NCBI GenBank assembly: GCA_023159155.1
Contig: JAJNNX010000063.1
Location: 1 to 64,000 of the forward strand
From: Ustulina deusta
Taxonomy: Eukaryota; Ascomycota; Sordariomycetes; Xylariales; Xylariaceae
Direction of reading: 5' to 3'
Length of the DNA: 64,000 bases
The notes under the pieces are model-generated. The model was not told the DNA's origin and did no database searches. It saw only the letters and a list, made by a program, of their open reading frames with translations. Both the position numbers and the translations under genes were made by a program. Below, piece by piece: positions 13,023 to 25,470 of the stretch (positions within the stretch are counted from its first letter, which is position 1; each line of letters begins with the position of its first letter).

Positions 13023-14889
13023 TGTGACAACTGCGGAAACGAAACGAATGAAGGAGGGTGTGATATTGTCCCTGGAGTAAGGGGTAGGCTTGGCATGTCG
13101 TAGGGCTGAAAAGGAGACGCGAGTGTGTCGGCGAGATCCGAGCAATGTTGGAGGAACCGGTCATAGAGTATGGAACTCGCTGTGATATGCGCTGGCAGAA
13201 CCATTGTGCAATATCTTGGGTGCCCATCTAGGTTAGGAAATAGGCGCCTTATCCGAACTTTCCCGCAAATGCTAACCTTGGAAGCTGAAAGCTTCAAAAC
13301 TCTACTACAGGTAGGTACCCTATGCGCTACGTCACGATGTACCAGAGGGGAATGTTGGTTCACAGTTAAATGGGTATAGGTTCGGATGCTATTAGCGCTA
13401 ATAGTCCGATGAATTGTTGCCTTGATAGTAGCCAAGGAAGTAGAGATTGGGCTTAGGACTGCCGACTGCGATCTATACAGTTGTTAGCATTGCAGGGGAA
13501 AACCAAAGTGAACCTTGCGAGGAAACCCGCATATTGTCCCCGACCAACTCATAGAAAGATTCAAACGGTATTAAACCATTCCTCGCGAGGGATTGTCACA
13601 GGAAATCCCAGTGCCACCGGCAACTAAACCACAACTCCTTTCTTCTTTTCGCCCACCCAGTTCTTTTTAGCTGTACCCTTAAAAATATTGTTCAAAAAGG
13701 CAGCAATCACTCAGCCGCTCTGTAACACAGCTTGGATAGGCTGCCATTCATTCTCCTGTGCCGCTCCTTTATGATATCTCAAGAACGTAGCTTACAACAC
13801 ATATAAATCTGTGCTACTAGGTCTCTGTAATAATTGCCATCTCTATCCCGCTTGCGGCAGCCCTAGGGTGCATCCCTACTTAACGATAGAAGGAGACTAA
13901 TAAGAAGCAAGCCTGGTGTGGTCGCACCATGTCCCTACTTATGTAACCGACGTCGTAAGTCAAGGTCTTGGTACATAAGTGCTAATTAGCTAATCATCCC
14001 CACATCTTGTCGGAGCTAAGCTACCTAAGCACAACGCTAGTGCAGCATTCAAATAGCCTATAGGACACTGTACCCTAGGTACACTAAGTGCTTCCCCACG
14101 TCAATACAAACCTCCCTCACAGCTTTCACCCAAAGCAGAACAGTATAGGTACACAAACAACACAAAACTAAATACAGATAGTCTGCTCTGTCTTGTTTAA
14201 GCTGAGGGGGAAAAGAACTTTTAGCAAAAGTCGCTAACAAAACAGTTTTCGAGCAGTAGGCTTATTATCTTGGGATAGCATTTGACCCACTCTATGATTT
14301 TGCTCTAAAAACAGCGTTTAGTTTACAAACAGTATTTAGTTTATACTTAAAAACTTGACAAGGTAACAAACTTTGACGCAAGAGCTGCACGTACAAAACA
14401 GCATAGCGCGCTCGTCACACAAGCAGATTTCAGACCAAGTATAAAGTAGGTATTGGCGAGTGCCGCACCGATCTGAGACCAGCTAACCTAGCTAGTAGTG
14501 TGTCGAGAGTGATAGGTATCTCGTGATGTCTCGGTTGAGATTCCGCCGCTTGGAGGTTAGCCTCCCTTTTTCTGGCGTAGTAGTCTACCAATCCAGAATA
14601 GGAATGAGTGTTCACATTTCATCTCGGAGATATTGATCCAAGCCGACAAAGATGAAGCAAGCGGTCTAAGTGCAGAACTGATGTCTCACTCTTAGTAATA
14701 AGACATCAACTATCCGAACAAAACTGGCATTGTATATTGGAAAGCGCGAAAAATCTTAGTCGACAAATAACCAATGTTTAAGGAGTGACGAGAATTAAAG
14801 ACGAGAAACCAATAGACTTTTGTACTGCTCACCCCCCTGCCCCAGCAGCTCTCCTCGGCAACTCTCCTCCGTGCAAGCGTTGCGACCAA
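13023..14889. other. Intergenic, no gene recognised
   Basis: Normal base composition. Short open frames occur on both strands, but none has a recognisable motif, splice structure or length. It contains the 5' flank of the exonuclease-like gene and the 3' flank of the mucin-like gene. Confidence 0.5.
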
Positions 14890-16882
14890 TTAAATCATCA
14901 TGAAACGCTTCCAGCCCTGCATGTGCTCATTCCAATCACCCTCATTACCTTGCTCCTGTTTGTGTCCATGTTCGTGACCGGGATGGTGTCTTTTGTGGGG
15001 AGATGGATAGAAGGGATAGGTTGGATAAGAGTCAGGAGGACTTAGAGGGGCAGAGGAAGTTTTCGCGAGGTCGCTAGTGGTCGATGGGAATGTTGAGAAG
15101 GTAGTGGGGATAGAGCCAGTTATGGCATCCGTCGAAGAAGCCCCTGTGATAGACGGAGGGGATGGGAGCGTAAAGCAGACACTTGTGCTGCCGTAACCTG
15201 CTACACAGGTAGTGATCCCTCCTGCGGTACTTAGGTTTGCCGTGGTGAGGCTAGTTCCGGGAATAGTGTAAGATGACGATGAGGAACCTGTTACTGCGCC
15301 TGTACTGCCAGTGGAAAAGATCGTGCTGGAAGAATTGATGAAAGTCGGGGTCAATGTGCTCGTGCTGGGCGATGGGAGACCGATCGTGGGATATCCAGGG
15401 GCCGAGGTGGGAATCGAGGACGACCCCGTAACAGCATCGGTGCTGCCGGTAGAGAATGCCGTGTTTGATTGAGACGTAGTTAAACTGAGGGTGCTGCTGC
15501 TTGGTATTTCTACACTAGTGGTAGGGCTAGAGGGCAGGTGAGTTGAGCCCACCGACGATGGGTCTGTTACCATCCCGGTGTTGCTGCTACTAGGGCTCAA
15601 TGTCGGGGTTACTATGGAAATTGACAAGCACTCAGTATATGCATAGGGGTCACCGAAAGTTGAATATGTGAGGCACGTGGTGGAGGGTGGATATGTGGCG
15701 CTTGAAATACCTGTACCATTGCCCACCGACGAAACTGGTGTCCACACTGTCTCAGAATTGATAGCGTTACTTGACGACGTGATAGAAGTCATGGTAGAAA
15801 TTCCTATGCCAGCTGTGCTGGTGGTTATTGGAACTGAACTTGAGGAGCCAGTTTCGGGTGAATTCGAAGATGCATATGAGGTAGTAAGATTCAGGGTCAC
15901 AGTTGAGGTCAAGGTAGAGATTGAAGCCGAACTCGTTGGTGAATATGAATTGCTTGAGATCACCATGGATATCGAGCTGCTAGAAGCCGGTAGGCTATCC
16001 GAGCTCTGAGATATCGTGGTGTGAGTGTTATTCGAGCCTATGGATGATGCTCCTAGGCTACTTGAAGTGATGGGATTTGTGATTGTGGAAGTCAGTGTGC
16101 TAACTGTCTTCGTTGTTGCGTTGAGCGAAACTGGATGAGTTGAGATCAGCAGCGTGCTGCTGAGACCGGTTGTCGTGCTTCCATAGGAAGTAAAGGAGTA
16201 ACTGGTTTCATTGGCTGACGAATAGGAACTGGATAAAGCAGTAACTGATGTCGAACTAAAATTTCCTGTTAGCTTGTATTTCAATTTCCATTTGAATTAT
16301 ATGTACTTACCAAGGAGTAGTTGGGGTCTCGCTGCTTCCCAGTATGGACGAGTCATAAGCCGAAGTCGTACTGATTGTGGACTGAGGGTCAGGCGTAGTC
16401 GGAAGTGTCACAGTAATTGGAGAGCTTGTATTGCTATACCATGGCCCGGTCGACTGGCCCGAGACAGTAGAGTAGCTGCTGCTCCATGACTCTGAAGAGG
16501 ATGCGGTTACCGTAGCAGTGATACCAGAGGTGATAGTTAGAGTGGTAGTGCCATTGGGATATGTGAGAGTAAGGGTAGACGCGAGCGCAGAAGGGGAGGT
16601 GGAAGATGAAGCTTCCACTGCTGAGGTTACAGAAGTCCCGAATGGTGTGGTAGGAGTCCAAGGTAGAGTCGAAATATCAGAACATCCCGCCCAAACAGTC
16701 ACAGTGGTGTCGCAATTAAGGCCGCAAGTTGTCACAGTTGAGGTGACAGTGTTGGCTTGTAGTTGCCGAGGGCGAGCATAAATGAGCGAAGGGCTGACCT
16801 TAAGTTAGCAAGATATAACAAGAACTGCTGGCATGATGGCGTACCTGATACCCAAGAGGGCAAAGCTAGTGATGAGACGCAT
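14890..16882 (-). CDS. Secreted Ser/Thr-rich mucin-like protein with His-rich tail
   Basis: Model: complement(join(14890..16255,16311..16793,16845..16882)), 628 aa. Exon 1 encodes only 12 codons; joined to exon 2 it gives a signal peptide (MRLITSFALLGIS then PSLIYARP). Introns are 51 and 55 bp; for intron 2 the acceptor TTTTAG at 16,256 is chosen because it keeps frame and lies about 15 nt after the branch-like GCTAAC. A short Cys-containing block follows the signal peptide (T-T-C-G-L-N-C ... W-A-G-C), then a long Ser/Thr/Pro domain, a likely O-glycosylation target. Related segments recur: F-S-T-G-S-T-D-A-V-T-G-S-S-S, F-S-T-G-S-T-G-A-V-T-G-S-S-S and S-S-T-D-A-I-T-G-S. The C-terminus is His/Lys/Glu-rich (HKRHHPGHEHGHKQEQ) and ends hydrophilic, so no GPI anchor is evident. 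Likely cell-wall or extracellular; function unknown. Confidence 0.72.
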
Positions 16883-19800
16883 TGCAACGGTTTCTGAGGT
16901 GAGGTCGATTTAGACGAAGCGAGTGTTAAAGCGTCGATCATATAGATGATATGGCTCTAGTAGGCATTGTAAACCGGTCCGTCTTCGATCATTTTATATT
17001 CTTTCAACTTTCTGTTTGCAACAAAATATACAGTACCTATACCTTACCTTGCTGGTAGAGGGCATAGCTAGCGGATTATCCAACTCGTCACGGCCAAGGA
17101 CAGGGGCTTCGACCCTGGTAATGATGGATACATGCAGATCCCCGTCGGGACTGGGCCTGATGACATTGCCGTTTCCACTGAGAATGATTCAAGTTGACTG
17201 GTATAAACCGAAATTCTCGTTCACCAAGCCACGATTATGCAAAATCTCAGGACATCTTGACATGTATGTCTGAATAGTCAGCTGAAATAATGACACTACG
17301 AATGTTTCTATCTCGAGTAGATCGAGGAAGGTCAAGCCGATGGGTGTTCCATGGGTTGAAGCCAGCTTACATGCTACTTGAGATAGAAGGTACAAACATT
17401 GGTAAGTTGGTTCATACCGATACCATCAATTTCCTACTACACCTCGCTTCTCAAAGATAAACAACGCAATCGTCAATAGGCTCATCTACAGTCGCGGTCT
17501 AGCAAACAGAGTATGCAAGTCTCCACAGCAAGGATACGAGGGGTTGCGAATTGAAGTTCAATCTCGGATACTAACAAGTTCCCGTTTGCACAAACGAATA
17601 TGATGTCTACCTAGCCTGTATTTGATGTTTGATGTAGCTGTCCGTGACGTGCTCCAGACATACTAGAAGAGCCAAACGCAGAAATGCGAGTAGGTGTCTA
17701 CGAACAACTCGAGAGCCTGAGCCTTAAATGATATCCAATGCTAACGATACTATCAACTTTACTTAGAGTGATGTCTTCAAGGAAGACGAATAGATTCTGC
17801 GCGGCACGGATGCGGGATATTACAGTGTCTCGAAGATAGATCTATGAAGATGTACCTACTGATGGTCAAGCAATGCATGTGGTCGGCCGGGGTCGTACAG
17901 CATAGTACGAAGTAAATTATATGAAGCAGTCTGCCAAATGAATCTCAAAATGTATTTACAGGAAGGGATTGCCGATGACCAGGTATAGCGAAGTACTACG
18001 ACGTTTCACCGATCCTGATATACTGTTGTGATTCTAGAGATCTTGCTTCTGCATCATGAGCTGACTGGTGTGCGCAAAGTATATGAGTCGACGACTACGA
18101 CTGAAGCTACTTCGATGCACAGTACTATTACCACCCACAGGATCCCGCCTGTCACTGAATAAGCCAACCTGTCGCTGAGCGCACGTGGGAATGTAGGACT
18201 GATTGCTGGGCGGGTTGGGACGGAATATTGAAGTTGTCACGTACATAACATAACGTCAGCAACTTATGATGCATCTAATTTAGTAGCAGTTGATCCGATT
18301 GGTAGACCGCACGGAAGACTTTGATGTGCCTGGTTCATATTTTCCTTCGCATGTTGGGTAAAACATTCTGCCAGGTAAGAATCGCTAATGCACTCTCTGA
18401 TTACCTATGAATGTAGGCAATCACTGAACTAATTCCCGATAGACTGTAATACAAGTTTCCGGCTATACCACCAAGGGGCCCAATGAGCGCCCGAGAGCTT
18501 TGATCTTATCTGGGGACAACTGTGAAGTTATTAACACAGTGAAGGACGTACAGTGATGGTAATATTTCCGAAGTCATCCGAGTTGAGAGACAAGGAAATT
18601 TAGGCAAATAATCGGGGCAGCCGACGTGCTGCCGGGTCACAACATAGATTTCTTACAGCCGCCAAGCTCCTTGCCGAGATCGTTGGGACGGGTTACGACG
18701 TCCGATGAAAGGCACGGAGCGAACTGAGACTCTCTTCCCAAATAGCTGTCTAAGAAGTGCTCTCTATGCACTAGTGTCGGGAACTCGCCACATCGGCCCG
18801 GGTAAGGACAGGCTCCTGCAGAGTTAGCATGAATTCTCCGTCAGGCACTGATGCAGGCTAAGATGCAGGTCTGAGACCTTTGATATTCAACCAACACACA
18901 GTATCATCCCAGGAATCTTGGTCTAGCAGCAGTAAAATCTCGAAACAACAGTGAATCATAGTAAGAGAGGTTGAGTGCGAAATAATCTAGAGTCAATGGG
19001 TACAGTGTTCAATGAACTGCACCTCTCATTGAATTATGTCGTAAAAGAGACATCAAAGCGAAAACGAGAAGCTTACAAGCCTAGTTGGAGAGCAGATTTA
19101 TTTCACTCGCCGTCAGTGAGATGTGAAGTAGGAATAAGCGTATGTGGCCTTGCTCAGAGAATATCGGGGCTCGTGGGTTCATGGGGTGTGTCTGGCTATT
19201 GAAGCAGGCCAGTATATCAAGGCCGGTCTAGAATACAAAACCACATTGAAGTGAAGTAAAAAACGACTGTACAGTATCTCGAAACAAAATTTCCGGAGTT
19301 CTCTGGCTTTTATAGTTGGCCAGCTAACCCCTGGCTAAACCCGTTTTATAATAGATGAATCTGATTATATGTACTAATGTAACGTGTATTATAGTGATTG
19401 CGAGAAAACTAATAAGACAGAATATTGAATGGATCTGGGCCTCGTCTCTCGGTATTTGTCAAATTTCGATCAATTCCCTTGATCGGGGACATTGGAAGTA
19501 AGGGAAGGTCTCTAGCTATCGTGATCCCCACCACAAAAGAAACAAATGTGTCAGTGCATGATTGCGGTGAGAAGTAGGAATCTGGTCCAGTCGTCGTATT
19601 CGATATCAGTATTATTCAATTCCAGGTCGTACTCTTGCGTGCCAGGACTAATGCCAGCAAGTGTCGGAAATTTGCCATGATTCACGACGAGAACCTTTTG
19701 AGTTAAGAAAACATTCTTTTTCCCATCACTATTGAGGCACTATTGAGGCGTCTAATTTCAGGTCGGCGCGGAAGATTGACGAACTAGAGACAAGACATTC

Positions 19801-20129
19801 TCAAGAAAGCGCATCTACCATTCGATCGGCATTCCACGCGCCCAAAGGGGTAAGGAAGAAGCCACACTAGGAGGACGAGGCCACGATGTTCAACATACTC
19901 GGACTTCAAAGGGGACAGGAAATACCAGCTCTTGATCTGTATATAAGACTGGCTAGCAACCCCCCATCAGTCGTTCTTCTTCTCATCACCATCCACCCAC
20001 ACTCACTCACCAAGCATCACTATCCAGAGCACTTTCTGACTCAATTACCACTCTCATTTACTCTCGCAGTACTCGCTTTCGCAACATTTTAATCACTTTT
20101 CCAACCAGCTCCCACAACAAACCGCCAAA
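16883..20129. other. Long intergenic region, no gene recognised
   Basis: About 3.2 kb of ordinary composition with no coding pattern that I can support; the largest frames (for example 18,975-19,202) lack motifs and splice context. The last 200 bp form the promoter and pyrimidine-rich leader of the class I hydrophobin gene. Confidence 0.5.
19940..19947 (+). promoter_or_regulatory. TATA box of the class I hydrophobin gene
   Basis: TATATAAG 190 bp upstream of the ATG, followed by a long CT/CA-rich leader typical of strongly expressed fungal genes. Confidence 0.55.
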
Positions 20130-20677
20130 ATGCAGTTCTCCATCGCCACTGTCTTCACCCTCGCTCTCGGCGCTCTGGCCCTGCCATCGCCTCAACTCAA
20201 GAGCATGCCCAGCCCTCCCGGCGGCGGCGATGTCACCGTTGGCGTAGCTGGTGACACTTGCGGAAAGGATATGGAGCTGAGCTGCTGCAACCACGTCGAC
20301 CAGTCTGGTGACTCCGTCATGGAGGCCGAAGGCATTCTCGCCGGTGCCCTGCAAGGTGTCCTCGCCGGCGGCGAAGTTGGCCTATTCTCCGGCTGCTCCA
20401 AGTTGACTGTCACTGCCCGTATGTGCCCTCAAGCGACCTTCTCGCTTCGAACTTCATGGTTTGACTCATGCTAACATATATTCACAGTCATTGGTGTTGA
20501 TGACCTGCTCAACTCCCAGTGCAAGCAGAACGCTGCTTGCTGCCAACACTCCGGCACCACTCAGGTTCGTGACACCCATCAATCCACATGTCTATCTGAT
20601 CATATCACTGACACATTTCACAGGAGGGTCTCGTCAATGTTGGCCTCCCTTGCGTTGCTCTCAGCAGCCTAATTTAA
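20130..20677 (+). CDS. Class I hydrophobin
   Basis: Model: join(20130..20418,20488..20564,20624..20677), 139 aa; introns of 69 and 59 bp with GTATGT and GTTCGT donors and CACAG acceptors. A signal peptide is present (MQFSIATVFTLALGALA). The eight cysteines have spacing C-x7-CC-x35-C-x18-C-x5-CC-x16-C-x7, inside the class I range (C-x5-8-CC-x17-39-C-x8-23-C-x5-6-CC-x6-18-C). Class I hydrophobins are secreted and assemble into insoluble rodlet layers at air-water interfaces on spores and hyphae. The mid-loop between Cys3 and Cys4 is Gly/Ala-rich (G-I-L-A-G-A-L-Q-G-V-L-A-G-G). A TATA box and CA/CT-rich leader lie upstream. A class II hydrophobin lies 4.3 kb downstream on the same strand. Confidence 0.93.
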
Positions 20678-22623
20678 ATGCAAGCCTCGCTGTTTTCTAC
20701 GAGCTGCATATATAGCCAGTCAATATTTTGGTCATTTCGCAACATATCATTGTGGTCGGAGATATGTGAAGGTGTAATTGTTTCCCAGAAGTGTGGGGGT
20801 GGTGCTTGGTTTCTATTTTGAGATGGCACGAAGTATGATTAGTATGATAATTCCAACTTGAGTCGCTCGTTTACACATTACGCCTCCTTGAATACGTGAT
20901 TCTTGTGTTATTTTCTTCCTTGGGCAGGCCCCATTAAGCCATCCTTCCCCTGATTCATCTTGACAATCACCTGTTGCTCAACTTTTCCACAGGGTCCCAG
21001 ACAGTAGGCGCATGCGAACTCATATCTCATTACTCGTACAGATGGAAATTTTCTAACAACTCTAATATCACAGTAAAAAAGTAAAACTGATACTTATCAC
21101 ATCGAGTATCGAAACAACAGACACCCTACAATCCATTTCCATTGCTGTCTCGAATATACTCACATCGCCGCATTTCGAGAGTCTTGTGAAGTCATGTCTC
21201 AGAATAATTGGTTTAGTTTCACTAGCCTTGTCGCAATTTCGTCTCAGCCTCTCCACTAGCTCTTCAGCTCAGGTACGAATAGCGCCTGGCATGTCTCATT
21301 CCCCATAACCAAGACGACGATCGACAATAAGTTATTGAATCCTACGAGCTTCCTGTCGATCTGTAGTTCGCCGACGGGTGATTCATTGACGAGGATCGCT
21401 ACAACCCGCGTTTTTCGTGCCCAACCGTCAATGTCGGCAGTTAATTGCCTCGGTTAACATCATGAATATCACGGAAAAATTGAGTATATTGAGATCCCTC
21501 GCGTGGCGTCGTGTGATGCGTGGAAAAATCCACAATCATGCCGACGCGACTCATCCCGCGGATTGCTACAGAACCGGACGGGGTGAAGTGGGCATCCACT
21601 CCCGTCTCCGTAATTATAGACGCGGCGGTGGCACCCGGGTTATCGCAGCCGTACGTGAAGATCAGGTAGGAAGTTCAAGATCGAACAACTGTCGTAACAC
21701 GTACCTGTTGCACTTCTATTGAGAGGGGTTTCTCCATCGGAAAAGGCAGGGGCGAGTATGTAGGGTTATTGCAATACTATAATGCATCTCACCCGTCCAA
21801 GTGCATTGCTTCACGCCAATTGCCACTGCGTGGAGAGAGGGCATGCTGTAAATGCCCCGCCGCGGCCTTGATTACTATGCAGGCGCGCAAGGTCGGTATA
21901 GCTTCCGATATTGGTGACACTGGTATTGATAATGCATCTTGATTCGTTTTGCATGCTGGATTGAATTAGGCGGAGTGTAAGTGGTGAGAAAAAGGCGAGG
22001 GGTTGCATAGCCACTTTGTGGCTTTACGGGTCTATCTAGTAGAGGATCAACACCATAACTTGACCGACGTCTTTCAGAGTGAGTCGGTGAATTAAATTGG
22101 GCTATATTGTGATCATCTAGTTCTCCAACTAAAAGGTTTAGTTATTGTACTTAGAAGTGTAAGTTATGCCGATCTCCTTGTGTAAGGGCAAGGTGAATAC
22201 CCCTATAGTTGATCGTACTTGCATTGCCCACTTCAATACACATGATGAGGAGCTGGTATACATAGAAGTCTCCGGAACTAGGTTCCATATTCCTCCATCA
22301 GAACTTGACCAGCGCTACTGGCTAGTTGCGGCAGATAGGCTCGCTCATGACTAAGCAGAAGGTCAGATGCACACCTGTCGCTGACGTAGGTATATAATTT
22401 GTCTAGTTTCGGCTTCAATAGAAAAGATAGGCAGAATTCAGGTGCGGCTGATTGAAAGTACTCGCCGCCCCCCATAGGGGCGCGCGCGTATTATACACAT
22501 ATTACTGACAGTACATACGAACGTCTAGGGGCGGTTAATCTTAAAGTCTGTAATCCTACCCCGGTAAGAGGTGCCTTGTCAAGCACCGGCGCTAGATGAG
22601 CTGTCGCGGGGCTTTCCGCACCA

Positions 22624-22751
22624 GTGCCCGTCGAGATTCCACTCCTGTCACAGACTGGAGCGGTAGAGGTGCTAAACCTCTACAGTTGGTACATGCACTA
22701 GAGCAACGCTACCGCTCTAGTCTGCGATGGAAGTGGAATCCTGACGGGTAT
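22624..22751. repeat. Long imperfect hairpin (about 43-bp arms, 42-nt loop)
   Basis: Arm 22,624-22,666 pairs with 22,709-22,751 with four mismatches and several G-T pairs; the strongest segments are GAGCGGTAG with CTACCGCTC and GATTCCACT with AGTGGAATC. The loop contains a second small hairpin (GAGGT ... ACCTC at 22,666-22,680). It could be the terminal-inverted-repeat relic of a small DNA transposon or the precursor of a microRNA-like small RNA; sequence alone does not decide. Confidence 0.6.
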
Positions 22752-23331
22752 CCGATCGCAAGACGGGCGGGAAGGTTAGCGTGTCAAGAATACCTGACGG
22801 TAAGTCCCTTTTACTCGCCACAACTGTGGATTTATCTCTTGAATAAGGAGTCCACAGCGGAATGAGGAGAATGAGGCGAAGATGGTGATACGAAGTTATT
22901 GTATGGGTGTCTCAAGAAGGGCAAGGGATTCGAGGCGTGAGTCCCGTGGTGTTATGAGAGAATGGTGTGGTTGGTCTCAAGGAAAGGGAATGAATGAAGT
23001 TGTGCAAGATGTTGGCTTACTATCACGTGCAGCAACCAAGATATTCTTGCTGATGCAGGGGAATTTCAGCCGCACCCAGCTAATTAGGCATCGTTTCGTC
23101 ATGTTGTCAGATGACCGTCCGGCATATTTTCACCGCTATAGCGCTAAAATCTTCAGATCTAGAGATGAATATCGCGTCTCTTCCTTTTACACGAAAATCA
23201 TAGCCACCTACAATAGCCATAGAATACCCCTACAGTGGCTAGCATCCACTCTACACCTATTTCCCTATGCACTCGTTTTTAACGGAAGGAGAAACGACTG
23301 GAGTGAAATGAATGGTTCTTTTTATGTTGCA

Positions 23332-23354
23332 CTTTTTTTTTTTTTTTTTTTTTT
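23332..23354. repeat. T homopolymer
   Basis: Uninterrupted run of about 23 T in otherwise normal-composition DNA. Confidence 0.8.
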
Positions 23355-24879
23355 GCAGCATCAGATACGTGCTCCCAATTCGAAAACCCCATGTTCTTAT
23401 TTACACGTTAGCACACCTGTAACTTTACATAAAGTATTGCTGAGTACGTACAGCTGGCTGCAGGCCCCCCTCTGGCCACCCTTGTCTCGCCCTAGGAGCG
23501 AGCGGGGGAAGAGTGAGAAGTGGGCAAAGGGGGCGCCTGCAGATGTGAGGTCATTTCGCAGCACCCGGGACAGAGCCAAGGTGATGGCTGAATTTTCATC
23601 CTTGTTGATCTAACGGTCTCCCTTGTCCGGGGCTCCCGGAAGGCCTACCGGGACTCCGGAAGAGACCCGGTCAAAAGGGTTACTCGATGAATTTGCCCTA
23701 GGTACACTAGGTCAAAAATTTCAAGATACTAGTGTACTACTGCCGACCTGCCAAAGAATGCTAGGCTTTGGAACATTTTGCAATGACTAAGAAGAAATTT
23801 CGACCTCAAGGAATATCCTAGATTCTACCCTGGTCAGAGTGTCGAGGGGCGCGTGTGATTTACATACCGGTACTGTACGCTCTCCAATTTTGCCTTCACC
23901 GTTGGGCTCCGTTGGCTGAACTCTTTTCTACACTTCCGTTTTGTCAGCCAAAGAAGTGATGCAGAAAAATCGATCGATCAACTACATGCCACCAACTCCC
24001 ATCTTGGCAGCCTGGATATCCCAGCTTCTACCTCCAGCTTCCGAAAAAGGCATGGCCCACGCAGAGCTGGCGCACTATGCAATCACTAGCGTTCCTGCGT
24101 ATGCATTCGTTTTAGCTTTTAGGGAGACCGCCAATCGCAAAAGGAACCCGCGATGCTAAGATGCACAGCCAACAAGCTGATGCTACATTGGGAGGCAGTT
24201 GGGTCTAATTTTCCTGTTTCAAGGAAAGATAGTTCATTTCTGTTGTGTTCCGCGGTGGGCACTTCAAGGAACCCCCGCTTAGCAAAGATGACAACACAAT
24301 TGCAACTTCCAGTTTCTAGCCTTCAATTCTGCCATATACCATGAAGCTAAACCCGATCTACAGAGTCTTGCAGGGGTTGCTGAAGGTGATAATCGGGTCT
24401 ATCGAAATCTGCTGCCCGAGATTACACCCAGGTCTTGAGATAGTACCGCGGGTCGTGATCTAGCAGACAAAGGAGTTACAGCCCAGATCTCGATAGAATA
24501 TGGCCTCTGTGTTTACTGCTACAGAAACATATGCCAGGTTCAACCAGAGAGGTTTCTGGGAACCTAATTTGCCTTGTGCACTGGAGCATCTACGCAGCTA
24601 GCGGTGAAGCAAGCTAATACCTATCTAAGGATGGAGCGAGGGTTATAGGGATCCTTCTTTTAACAACATACGTTGTGGGCTTACGAAACTAGAGCAGGAC
24701 GACACCGGCTTAGCGCCACAAAAAATCAAGGCATGCCATGGCAGATGAGAGGCGACTCATCTTAGGTCGCCGTCGTGAAAAGGGAAATTCATCAGCGATC
24801 GTGATCTCGATACAGACCACGGTAGTAGGAAACCAGGGTTGCGGTCAAGCCAACCAGCTCGGAGTCGACTCTCGTCGTC

Positions 24880-24888
24880 TATATAAAG
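24880..24888 (+). promoter_or_regulatory. TATA box of the class II hydrophobin gene
   Basis: TATATAAAG 132 bp upstream of the ATG, followed by a CT/CA-rich leader like that of the class I hydrophobin gene. Confidence 0.55.
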
Positions 24889-25011
24889 AGGTTGAGCATT
24901 CCCCTCGACATGCTCTTTTCCTTCTTCACCATCCATCAACCTCAAGAAGCCTCACTCCCAACAATCTATATACACCAATCTCCTGTTTCTTAAACAGTCC
25001 AATTCTCCAAA

Positions 25012-25470
25012 ATGCAGTTCACTCTGATCGCTCTCGCCGGCGTCTTCGCCACTGCTATTTCTGCGAATCCCACCTACAACAACGATCCCCCTTACGTTGC
25101 CTGCCCTTCTGGCCTCTACTCCAACCCGCAATGCTGCGCTACCGACGTCCTGGGCGTTGCTGACCTCGACTGCCACTCTCGTGAGTCCAACCCTCCATCT
25201 CTCGATCTAGAAAAAAGAACAGCGTTGCTAATATTGAGAATAACACAGCCTCTTCCGCTCCTTTCAGCGTCAGCAACTTCCGAGACATCTGTGCCAACGG
25301 TGGCGACCGCGCCCGCTGCTGCGTTGTCCCCGTTGTAAGTCAACTCCTATGATGCTCGACTTTCGTTTCCGGCTCTGTGCCTTGAGATCCGTACACTAAC
25401 TGTGCCGCTACCACTACAGCTTGGCCAGGCCGTTCTCTGCCAGACCCCTCCCGGCCTTGGTGAGCAGTAA
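25012..25470 (+). CDS. Class II hydrophobin
   Basis: Model: join(25012..25180,25249..25334,25420..25470), 101 aa; introns of 68 and 85 bp with GTGAGT and GTAAGT donors and ACACAG and CTACAG acceptors. Signal peptide MQFTLIALAGVFATAISA. Cysteine spacing is C-x9-CC-x11-C-x16-C-x8-CC-x10-C, which matches the class II pattern exactly and the length is normal for the class. Class II hydrophobins form detergent-soluble amphipathic films on hyphae and spores. The start MQFT.. resembles the MQFS.. start of the class I gene upstream, and both genes have a TATA box, similar leader and three exons, but the mature proteins are of different classes, so this is not a recent tandem duplicate. Confidence 0.95.

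Larger units (their letters stand above)
20678..25011. other. Long intergenic region between the two hydrophobin genes
   Basis: No gene recognised. A frame at 22,882-23,613 is open for 243 codons but runs through a poly-T tract (polyphenylalanine) and has no motif or codon character of a gene. Notable contents are the long hairpin at 22,624-22,751, a T homopolymer at 23,332-23,354, a GC-rich run of CCGG/CCGGA words near 23,625-23,670, and the promoter of the class II hydrophobin gene. Confidence 0.5.

Noticed and set aside
15668..16009. 113-codon frame on the plus strand, Glu/Val-rich
   Set aside because: Antisense shadow of the Ser/Thr-rich coding exon (Ser/Thr codons read backwards).
17101..17117. 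CAGGG-GCTTCGA-CCCTG hairpin resembling a tRNA T-arm
   Set aside because: The TTCGA is shifted by two bases in the loop, and no acceptor, D or anticodon stems can be formed around it.
22166..22354. 62-codon frame with protein-like composition
   Set aside because: No homology that I recognise, no splice or promoter context; too short to support.
22882..23613. 243-codon open frame on the plus strand
   Set aside because: Runs through a 23-base T tract giving polyphenylalanine, has no domain, signal or splice context, and looks like chance openness in non-coding DNA.
23699..23739. Short inverted repeat GTACACTAG ... CTAGTGTAC
   Set aside because: Only 9 bp per arm; could easily arise by chance, and no other feature supports it.
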